DNA of 39,197 nt, taken from the NCBI GenBank assembly GCA_030430675.1, contig JAUIKU010000017.1, positions 1 to 39,197 of the forward strand. The letters run 5' to 3'. Shown in pieces: positions 32,529 through 39,197 of the stretch (within the stretch, counting starts at the first letter, position 1; each line of letters begins with the position of its first letter). The notes below the pieces were generated by a model, which was not told where the DNA came from, ran no database searches, and worked only from the letters and a program-made list of their open reading frames with translations. Source of the DNA: Bacteroidia bacterium (GTDB lineage: Bacteria > Bacteroidota > Bacteroidia > Cytophagales > Cyclobacteriaceae). Position numbers and translations under genes: made by a program.

Positions 32529-32871
32529 ATGAACGTTATAAGAAGAAATATCATGCTGTTGTTTTTGATCTTGACCTTAACCCCAGCCCTTTTGGCCCAA
32601 GATCAAAATGAATTGGACCAAGGGCCAAAGTTATTAGTGCGAGTTGACGGCTTGAGTTGTCCCTTGTGTGCCTACGGACTGGGAAAAAAAACTACTTAAA
32701 ATCGATGGTGTTAAAGCAGTTAAGATTTTAGTGGATGAAGGAGAGGCACTGTTAACCCTAAACAAGGACACAGAGATCAATGAAAATGTTATTCGACAGG
32801 AAATAAAAAAAGCAGGGTTTACTGCCAGGGAAATTGTCTTTGTTGATAAGAAAGTTATAAATGAGCATTAA
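32529..32871 (+). pseudogene. MerP-like periplasmic HMA protein, frameshifted in an A8 run
   Basis: The ATG at 32529 starts a signal peptide (LLFLILTLTPALLAQ) and the metal loop GLSCPLC. After CAYGLGKK the frame stops at 32699. Dropping one base within GGG-A8 (32691-32701) gives LEKKLLKIDGVKAVK and a complete HMA domain ending at 32871. The two parts together make a normal MerP-like protein of about 114 residues. The extra base could be a sequencing error, a real mutation, or be corrected by transcriptional slippage on the A8 run. The end overlaps the NHL gene by 11 bases, as intact operon genes do. Confidence 0.75.
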
Positions 32872-33670
32872 CCATTGGTATCTGGCGCTTATACTGTTTG
32901 CCGGTTGCCACGCTGATAATGAATGGTCGTTTGAAAAAAATATTGAGTTAGGGGGTGTATCACCATTGGGAATCACATTAGCTGACTATGGGTTGGTGGT
33001 TTCAGATCCGGATAATAATCGAATTCTTAAAATTGATCTAAGTGGAAACATTCTGGAAATATGGTCCGGCTTTCAAAGGCCCATGCATATCACCGCCAAG
33101 AATTCAACAGTTTATGTGCCAGAATTTCTGAATGATTCCATTAAAATGTTAGGAGCAAATGCGATCAAGTCATTGGTACTTGAGACGACTTTCGATGCAC
33201 CTGCCGCCATCGATATTGAAGACAATATTTTGGCGGTGGCGGATTTCTACAACCACAGGATCGTATTAAGTATGGAGGGGCAAATCACCAGTATTGGATC
33301 AAAAGGTCATGAAGACGGAAAATTGTATTATCCCACAGATGTTAAATTGTATGACGACAAAATTTATGTGGCTGATGCCTACAATAACAGGGTCCAGGTC
33401 TTTGATAAATCAGGGGAGAGTATAAAGATCATAGGCTGGCAGGATGCTATTGACGTAGCTACAGGCTTGGAGATCTTTGATGATCAAGTTTTTGTTACCG
33501 ATTTTCATAGTAACAGAGTTTTGATTTATAATCTCCAAGGAAGGTTGTTAAATGTGTTTGATGACCAATTCACAGGACCCACGGACATTCTAATGGTAAA
33601 AGATGTGATGTACGTTACCAACTATGAAGGGGGGTATATTACAGTTTATAGAAAAAATCAAAGTATCTAG
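32861..33670 (+). CDS. NHL-repeat beta-propeller lipoprotein
   Basis: A 269-residue exported protein with lipobox LFAGC (Cys16). It holds about five to six NHL repeats, each with a D-x-x-N-x-R-(I/V)-x-(V/L) core: VSDPDNNRILKIDLSGN, VADFYNHRIVLS, VADAYNNRVQVFDKSG, VTDFHSNRVLIYNLQG and VTNYEGGYITVYR. NHL propellers are protein- or ligand-binding platforms. Its overlap with the MerP-like gene places it in the same operon. A role as partner of the periplasmic metal proteins is inferred. Confidence 0.88.
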   Translation: MSINHWYLALILFAGCHADNEWSFEKNIELGGVSPLGITLADYGLVVSDPDNNRILKIDLSGNILEIWSGFQRPMHITAKNSTVYVPEFLNDSIKMLGANAIKSLVLETTFDAPAAIDIEDNILAVADFYNHRIVLSMEGQITSIGSKGHEDGKLYYPTDVKLYDDKIYVADAYNNRVQVFDKSGESIKIIGWQDAIDVATGLEIFDDQVFVTDFHSNRVLIYNLQGRLLNVFDDQFTGPTDILMVKDVMYVTNYEGGYITVYRKNQSI

Positions 33671-33746
33671 TGATGCAGCACTAGCGCAATAGAACTTAGT
33701 CAATACACAACTTTTCAACTGTGAATTCGTTAAATTTACCGGTTCA

Positions 33747-34049
33747 ATGAAAGTAATATCTTTGATATTAGCCCTGTTCCTTTTCGGAACAATCTTTATT
33801 CCATGCACGGACTCTGATGAGATTCAGTACCAGAAAATGGAATTAATCACTGATGCAGCTCAGGATTCGGACATTCATTTTGATTTCTGTTCTCCACTAT
33901 GCAGCTGTCACTGCTGTCATTCTCATGTTATCGCAACTATTATGGTATTCGATTTTCAAGACAACCAGCCAGAAGAGGAGCGGCCTTTTTATCAGGATAC
34001 CATCACAGAATATTCCTTTCCATTCTGGCAACCACCTAAAGTTTCCTAG
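33747..34049 (+). CDS. DUF6660-like small Cys-rich secreted protein
   Basis: A 100-residue exported protein. The signal peptide (VISLILALFLFGTIFIPC) is followed by an acidic stretch (EIQYQKMELITDAAQD) and a Cys cluster FCSPLCSCHCCHSH. The tail is SFPFWQPPKVS. The Cys cluster and PP tail match small Bacteroidota proteins (DUF6660 type) encoded next to CzcA/CusA pumps. Six Cys and two His in 14 residues strongly suggest metal binding in the periplasm. It begins 77 bases after the NHL gene and stands 209 bases before the pump gene. Confidence 0.75.
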   Translation: MKVISLILALFLFGTIFIPCTDSDEIQYQKMELITDAAQDSDIHFDFCSPLCSCHCCHSHVIATIMVFDFQDNQPEEERPFYQDTITEYSFPFWQPPKVS

Positions 34050-34054
34050 TTCCT

Positions 34055-34162
34055 TACAGGTATTAGCACGATTCATTTCTTTCGAATAGTGCTGTAGTCA
34101 TTACCTGTAGGTTTATCTTTTGGTCCTCGTATCAGGACTTTAATTATCACTTTTTTAAAAAA
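34055..34162 (+). promoter_or_regulatory. Nested inverted repeats between the DUF6660-like gene and the pump
   Basis: TACAGGTA (34055-34062) pairs with TACCTGTA (34102-34109). Inside, AGCAC pairs with GTGCT and ATTC with GAAT, making a long imperfect hairpin. Downstream are a -7-like TATCTTTT (34113-34120), a small GTCCT/AGGAC hairpin and the palindrome TTTTTTAAAAAA (34151-34162). The 209-base gap therefore holds a terminator, attenuator or operator for the pump operon. No coding sequence was seen in it. Confidence 0.45.
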
Positions 34163-34258
34163 GAACGGAGCCCAATTCCAGACTCCAAATTAATCTGTTG
34201 GATAGTCGGTATGTGGTCATTTGCCTATGGGGTTCTTTCTAGGTAAACTGAAATATTC

Positions 34259-37200
34259 ATGATTAATAAAATCATATCATTTTCGATCCATAATAAATTT
34301 ATTATCGGACTGATGACGTTGGTGCTGATCGGAGCGGGTGTCTATTCAATGAACACTCTCAATTTAGGTTCGGTCCCTGATATCACCAACAATCAGGTAC
34401 AAGTAATCACAGTATCTCCCAATCTGGCCACCGAAGACATAGAGCAGTTTGTAACCTACCCGATAGAACTGTCTATGGGTAATCTGCCAGGAGTAGATGA
34501 AATCCGCTCTATTTCCAGATTTGGTCTATCAGTGGTAACCATTGTTTTTGAAGACAATATGGGCACCTATCTGCCGAGACAACTGGTGCAAGAGAAACTT
34601 GATGAGTTGCATAAATCCATACCGGAGAAATTCGGTAGCCCATCAATGGGGCCAATTTCTACGGGATTAGGACAGATCTATGAATACACTATTCAACCGC
34701 AGGAAGGGTACGATACACTGTATTCACCAATGGATCTGCGCACGATCCAAGACTGGATCATAAAAAGACAACTAACCCTACTTGATGGAGTAGTTGAGGT
34801 CAATTCTTTCGGTGGTTACATCAAACAATACGAGGTGGCGATCAATCCGGAGAAGCTCAACGCCATGAATACCAGTATTTCGCAGGTTTATGAAGCACTG
34901 GCAAGGAATAACGTCAATACGGGAGGTGCTTATATCGAGAAGAACCGGATGTCCAACTTCATTCGGGGTGAAGGTTTAGTTCGCTCATTAGATGATATCG
35001 GGAAAATTGTCATTAAGAACGAAAACGGAATTCCGATTACCATAGATGATATAGCTGAAAAAATTCATTTTGGAAATCAAGTCCGATACGGAGCCTTTAC
35101 TCAAGATGGTGAGGAAGCCGTTGGTGGTATCATCATGATGCTGAAGGGGTCCAATCCGAACGCTGTGATCCAAACCGTAAAAGAGCGCATGACGGAGGTG
35201 GAAAAATCATTACCAGCAGGTCTTGCCATCAATACAATTATAGATCGCAGCGATTTAATATCACGAACCACAGAGACAGTAAAAACCAACTTGCTTGAAG
35301 GAGCCTTGATTGTAATTTTCGCCCTGGTGATTCTGCTGGGAAGTTTACGTGGCGGGATCATCACGGCTACCACTATTCCGCTTTCCTTGCTGTTTGCTTT
35401 CATTTTGATGAAACAGTTTAACGTGTGGGCCAACCTAATGAGCTTGGGTGCTATTGACTTCGGGATTATTATTGACGGAGCGGTGATCATCATTGAGGGA
35501 ACAGTTTTTGAAATTCAGAAAAGGATCAAATCCGGTAATCTTAATTTCAATCAGCAAGTGATGGACGAAGTAGCCAACCAAGCCGGTAGTACCATGATGG
35601 GATCAGCATTTTTCGGGCAGACAATCATCTTAATTGTATTTGCTCCCATTTTATTTCTTACAGGTATAGAAGGCAAGATGTTCCAGCCTATGGCCTACAC
35701 CTTTGGTTTTGCCATGATAGGAGCCATTATTTTATGTCTCACTTACGTGCCCATGATGTCCGCGTTATTCATGAAACCTGTCCAGAACAAAAAGAATTGG
35801 TTTGGACGTTTCGAACGATGGTTGGAGAAAATCAGTGACAATATAATAGGTGGAATTCAGAAGGCTTACTTGCCTCTACTCAAAAGCGCTCTCAAGTTTA
35901 AGACCACAGTTATCGTTGTTGGCCTATTGCTGCTCACAGTAGTTGGATTTATTTTTTCACGTATGGGGGGGGAGTTTATACCTCAATTGGATGAAGGAGA
36001 TATTGCTATGCAGGCCTTAATTCGGCCAGGGAGTTCTCTGAGTGAATCTAAAGATGTTTCGATAAAAATTGAAGAGCTGTTATTGGAGAGCTTCCCGGAA
36101 ATTAAGACGGCAACCGCACGTATTGGAGTGGCCGATATTCCTACTGACCCAATGCCCATGGATATTGCCGATATGTATCTCATCCTGGAAAAAGACAAAG
36201 ACAAATGGGTATCCGCCGAGACCAAGGATGACCTGATTGAGCAGATTAAGGATAAGTTAGAAACTCATCTAGCCGGGGTTAACCTGGTATTTACCCAGCC
36301 GGTGGAATTACGATTTAACGAATTGCTGGAAGGAGTACGGGAAGACATTGCAGTTAAGCTTTATGGGGAGGATTTGGAGGTGCTATACACCAAAGCTCAG
36401 GAGATGGCAAATATCATTTCTACGGTACCGGGGGCGGTAGATGTAAATCCGGAAAGAACTTCAGGGCTCCCACAAATGACCGTCCGGTACAACCGTGATA
36501 AGGTAGCGCAATATGGCCTGGATATTCAAAAACTAAATGAGTATGTGAGCTCTGCCTTTGCTGGAGGTGTGGCTGGAGTAATCTTTGAAGGGGAGAAACG
36601 CTTTGACCTGGTTATCCGCTTTGACGAGGCTCACCGAAAAAGTATAGAGGATCTACGTGCCCTCTATATTGATCTTGACGATGGCACCCAGGTGCCGATT
36701 AAAGAAGTAGCGGATATTAGCTACGTGCCGGGTCCTATGCAAATCTCCAGAGATAACACTTTTCGTAGAACCTATGTGGGAGTGAACACCAGGGGACGGG
36801 ATGTGGAATCCGTAGTGACTGATATACAAAACAAGCTAAATACAGATCTTGAACTTCCCCCAGGATATTATATTACTTATGGAGGAGAGTTTGAAAACCT
36901 GCAAAGGGCTAAGCAACGTTTGCAAATTGTGGTGCCGATTGCTCTGTTTCTAATTTTTGTACTGCTCTACTTCGCACTAGGATCGTTTTCCCAGTCTATA
37001 ACGATCTATATGGCTATTCCATTAGCAGCTATTGGAGGTGTTTTTTCACTTTGGATGCGGGACATGCCTTTTAGCATCTCCGCCGGAGTAGGTTTCATTG
37101 TGTTGTTTGGTGTAGCCGTATTGAACGGACTAGTTTTGATCAATCGCTTCAATTCATTGAAGGAGGAAGGGATGACCAATATTGAAGAACGTATTTTGAC

Positions 37201-38695
37201 AGGAACCAAAGAAAGGATAAGGCCGATCCTGCTAACGGCAACCACGGATATTTTTGGGTTTTTACCAATGGCGTTTTCCACATCTGCCGGCGCTGAAGTA
37301 CAGCGACCACTGGCTACTGTGGTCATTGGCGGGATGCTCACCGCCACTTTGCTTACGCTAGTGGTGCTGCCTGTACTTTACTCTCTTGTAGAAGGAAGAA
37401 TTGATAAAAGGATAGGGCTTCAAATTCCTAAACCGACCCTTATTCTTGTTTTGGTGATGATTGGAGGGTTTGTCGGCATGCCATCCCTGACCAAAGCTCA
37501 GCAGCTACAAGAAAGCTCGAATAACGGGCAAAGTGATTACCATAATCTGCCTACGATTACACTGGAGCAGGCCAAAAAGAAGGCGATAGAAAACTATCCA
37601 AAAATCCAATCGATGTTGTTGGAGATTGAAAATCAGGAAGCATTAAAAAAAACAGCCTGGGATTTTGGTAATACCCAGGTTTTCACCGGTAAAGAGGAAG
37701 TGGGGAATGGCTCCGAAGGCGTAAACACTCAAATTGGTATTCAGCAGCAGCAAATTGACATCTTTGGTATAGCACCTAGGCTTAGATTACAAAAAGAACG
37801 GGTGGCCCTGGCTGAAAAAGCTCTTGACTTGTCTGTCATTGAATTGGAGCAGGTGGTGAGCCGGGCTTGGGCTCAGGTTTTTGCTACCAAAAATCAATAC
37901 AGGGTGTATGAGAATCTTGATTCTTTGTTTGTAGATATTGAACGGGCAGCTCGCATCAGATTAGAAACAGAAGCTACGTCCAAGCTGGAGTACCTGGCTA
38001 CATCGAATCAGGCCAACCAGGTACAGATACAAAAAGAACAAGCCTACAGGGATTATCTGAGTGCGTTACATCAATTAAACCTCTGGATTGCCATCGATAC
38101 AGTTTTTACTGTTCCAGATGTTGCTACCAATCAATTGGATCAGCCATTGAACTATGTGGCAGATTCACTCCTAAACCACCCGATGTTAAATGTATCAAGG
38201 CAGCAGGTGGATGTAGCTAGTGCAGTTATAAAGGAGAGGCAATCTCAATTTTTCCCTCAGTTGCAAGGGCAATACGGAAATCAACAGGTAGATGGGCAAT
38301 CAGGCTTTTATACTTACCAGATTGGTATCAGGATCCCGCTGCTTTTTGGGCCAGAGTTGGGGAGAGCCCAGTCAGCAAAGATTCAGAAAAATATAGCCGA
38401 GCAAAATCTGCGGAAAACCCAAATGGAATTGAACGCCGCTTATCTAAACAAGCGGGAGCAGTATTTGAAGTGGCGAAATTCCTGGGTTTATTATCGTGAT
38501 GAGGCACTGACAATGGCTCAGGAGCAGCATGCCGGTGCGGTTACAGCTTATCGTGAAGGAGCCATTGACTACGTGACATTCCTGCAGAATATTCGGGATG
38601 CCATACGTATTGAAGTGGATTCCTGGGATGCATTTGGGAACTACTTGGACAGCCGCTACCAACTTGAATATTATTTACAAACATCAAATCAATAA
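34259..38695 (+). CDS. czcA: CzcA-type heavy-metal RND pump fused to a TolC-like outer-membrane factor
   Basis: A 1478-residue fusion. Residues 1 to about 1045 are a complete HME-RND pump: helix 1, porter loops, and the helix-4 motif DFGIIIDGAVIIIE with Asp400, Asp406 and Glu413, as in CzcA (Zn/Co/Cd types) and unlike CusA. Next comes a signal-like helix (LILVLVMIGGFVGMPSLTKAQ, about 1057-1077). Residues from about 1097 on form a TolC-like domain (LPTITLEQAKKKAIENYPK ... EYYLQ) with long helices and short strands. The fusion is common in Bacteroidota; the TolC part is probably released by cleavage after TKA. It pairs with the adaptor beginning at 38729. Confidence 0.93.
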   Translation: MINKIISFSIHNKFIIGLMTLVLIGAGVYSMNTLNLGSVPDITNNQVQVITVSPNLATEDIEQFVTYPIELSMGNLPGVDEIRSISRFGLSVVTIVFEDNMGTYLPRQLVQEKLDELHKSIPEKFGSPSMGPISTGLGQIYEYTIQPQEGYDTLYSPMDLRTIQDWIIKRQLTLLDGVVEVNSFGGYIKQYEVAINPEKLNAMNTSISQVYEALARNNVNTGGAYIEKNRMSNFIRGEGLVRSLDDIGKIVIKNENGIPITIDDIAEKIHFGNQVRYGAFTQDGEEAVGGIIMMLKGSNPNAVIQTVKERMTEVEKSLPAGLAINTIIDRSDLISRTTETVKTNLLEGALIVIFALVILLGSLRGGIITATTIPLSLLFAFILMKQFNVWANLMSLGAIDFGIIIDGAVIIIEGTVFEIQKRIKSGNLNFNQQVMDEVANQAGSTMMGSAFFGQTIILIVFAPILFLTGIEGKMFQPMAYTFGFAMIGAIILCLTYVPMMSALFMKPVQNKKNWFGRFERWLEKISDNIIGGIQKAYLPLLKSALKFKTTVIVVGLLLLTVVGFIFSRMGGEFIPQLDEGDIAMQALIRPGSSLSESKDVSIKIEELLLESFPEIKTATARIGVADIPTDPMPMDIADMYLILEKDKDKWVSAETKDDLIEQIKDKLETHLAGVNLVFTQPVELRFNELLEGVREDIAVKLYGEDLEVLYTKAQEMANIISTVPGAVDVNPERTSGLPQMTVRYNRDKVAQYGLDIQKLNEYVSSAFAGGVAGVIFEGEKRFDLVIRFDEAHRKSIEDLRALYIDLDDGTQVPIKEVADISYVPGPMQISRDNTFRRTYVGVNTRGRDVESVVTDIQNKLNTDLELPPGYYITYGGEFENLQRAKQRLQIVVPIALFLIFVLLYFALGSFSQSITIYMAIPLAAIGGVFSLWMRDMPFSISAGVGFIVLFGVAVLNGLVLINRFNSLKEEGMTNIEERILTGTKERIRPILLTATTDIFGFLPMAFSTSAGAEVQRPLATVVIGGMLTATLLTLVVLPVLYSLVEGRIDKRIGLQIPKPTLILVLVMIGGFVGMPSLTKAQQLQESSNNGQSDYHNLPTITLEQAKKKAIENYPKIQSMLLEIENQEALKKTAWDFGNTQVFTGKEEVGNGSEGVNTQIGIQQQQIDIFGIAPRLRLQKERVALAEKALDLSVIELEQVVSRAWAQVFATKNQYRVYENLDSLFVDIERAARIRLETEATSKLEYLATSNQANQVQIQKEQAYRDYLSALHQLNLWIAIDTVFTVPDVATNQLDQPLNYVADSLLNHPMLNVSRQQVDVASAVIKERQSQFFPQLQGQYGNQQVDGQSGFYTYQIGIRIPLLFGPELGRAQSAKIQKNIAEQNLRKTQMELNAAYLNKREQYLKWRNSWVYYRDEALTMAQEQHAGAVTAYREGAIDYVTFLQNIRDAIRIEVDSWDAFGNYLDSRYQLEYYLQTSNQ

Positions 38696-38728
38696 ACGGA
38701 TAACGCAAAATATATAACAGATAAGAAA

Positions 38729-39197
38729 ATGAAGAATCAATTGATATACGTATTGGTACCACTGATTGCAGCCCTAGCATTGATAGGTTGTAGCGATAGG
38801 ACGGATAATGAGGAAACGCTTGAAGGCCGGGTCGAAGGTGAGCAAAGTAAAGAGGAAATGACAGTGGTCCATCTTTCTGATCTAAAGTTTAACAGCCTTA
38901 GTATGAAAGTTGACAGTCTTCCCACAAGGATACTATCAGGTATTGTGGAGGCCAATGGGCAACTGGAAGTGCCTCCGCAACATGAAGCAACGGTAACGGC
39001 TATATTGGGAGCTAACATTAGCTCGATTAAGGTAATTGAGGGTGATAAGGTAACTAAAGGACAGGTGTTGGCTTACCTGACACATCCGAACCTGACACAA
39101 TTACAAACCAACTATATAAAGTCTTTTAGCCGTTTACAGTATCTCGAAAAGGAAATGCAACGCCAAAAAAGGCTTTATGAAGAAGAAGTAGCATCGG
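38729..39197 (+). CDS. czcB: RND efflux periplasmic adaptor, CzcB-like (3' partial)
   Basis: The first 156 codons of an adaptor; the gene runs off the window. The lipoprotein signal MKNQLIYVLVPLIAALALIGC has Cys21 at the lipobox. An acidic linker (DRTDNEETLEGRVEGEQ) leads to the first half of the lipoyl domain (EVPPQHEATVTAILGANI, KVIEGDKVTKGQVLAYLTHP). The helical hairpin begins with LQTNYIKSFSRLQYLEKEM. It starts 33 bases after the pump gene and is certainly its partner. Sequence and hairpin differ from the Cu/Ag adaptor at the window start, so the island holds two distinct RND systems. Confidence 0.9.
   Translation, partial: MKNQLIYVLVPLIAALALIGCSDRTDNEETLEGRVEGEQSKEEMTVVHLSDLKFNSLSMKVDSLPTRILSGIVEANGQLEVPPQHEATVTAILGANISSIKVIEGDKVTKGQVLAYLTHPNLTQLQTNYIKSFSRLQYLEKEMQRQKRLYEEEVAS

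Noticed and set aside
34151-34162. TTTTTTAAAAAA as a factor-independent terminator
   Set aside because: It is a palindrome of A and T only, with no GC stem before the T run; it may bend DNA but is not convincing as a terminator.
1-39197. tRNA genes, insertion sequences, CRISPR arrays
   Set aside because: I looked for tRNA-like cloverleaves in the gaps, transposase motifs, and regularly spaced repeats and found none.

Overview
The window looks like a Bacteroidota chromosome segment, most likely from the Cytophagia. The reasons are moderate GC, weak Shine-Dalgarno sequences, TAnnTTTG-type -7 promoter elements, HME-type RND pumps fused to their own TolC-like factor, DUF3347, DUF6660-like and HYC/CC/PP-like small proteins, and GDCCVxC and DUF5676 proteins. 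All of the roughly 45 genes lie on the + strand. No tRNA, rRNA, transposase, integrase or CRISPR array was seen. The content is a metal-resistance and redox-stress island.

Layout. (1) 1-5.4 kb: the 3' end of a Cu/Ag-type RND adaptor (CusB with C-terminal DUF3347), a small secreted HYC-type protein, an SPFH lipoprotein, a TRASH-like membrane protein, a small membrane protein, a K+-channel-like protein and a His-rich secreted protein. (2) 5.5-6.4 kb: the first of three regulators that fuse an HMA-like N-terminus (MVCxRC) to an AraC DNA-binding domain. (3) 6.5-9.1 kb: a cytochrome c, an outer-membrane beta-barrel, a mono-heme lipoprotein and a YceI-like protein. (4) 9.1-9.5 kb: the decayed 5' end of a glycogen debranching enzyme gene (glgX-like). 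(5) 9.6-16.0 kb: a double universal stress protein, a Met-rich lipoprotein, small membrane proteins, an ATP-cone/nuclease fusion, an AMP/thymidine phosphorylase-family enzyme and a PRPP synthetase. (6) 16-21 kb: a CPH-type (CopB) P-type ATPase, a saccharopine-dehydrogenase-like oxidoreductase, an MFS exporter and a membrane protein. (7) 21-26.3 kb: two tandem HMA-AraC regulators, CopA (CPC-type), a CopZ-like chaperone, a DUF3347 lipoprotein and a haem-binding protein. (8) 26.5-29.4 kb: a DUF1111 di-haem protein, a Rieske protein and a beta-barrel, behind a perfect 14-bp palindrome. (9) 29.4-33.7 kb: a mercury-type cassette (ArsR, MerTP, GDCCVxC, CsoR-like, thioredoxin-like, MerT-like, outer-membrane barrel, frameshifted MerP-like, NHL propeller) with no MerA. 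(10) 33.7 kb to the end: a DUF6660-like protein, a CzcA-TolC fusion and the start of its adaptor.

Working together. CopA and CopB would move Cu+/Ag+ from the cytoplasm to the periplasm, CopZ would deliver it, and the CusB-type and CzcA-type RND systems would expel periplasmic metal. His-, Met- and Cys-rich periplasmic proteins would buffer metal. The HMA-AraC proteins are good candidates for the copper sensors. The mer-like cassette would handle Hg or another thiophilic metal. Two cassettes pair a barrel with haem or Fe-S proteins and suggest periplasmic electron transfer. The nucleotide cassette (phosphorylase, PRPP synthetase, ATP-cone nuclease) together with Usp looks like an energy-stress module. 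All functions are inferred from sequence motifs; no database search was run.
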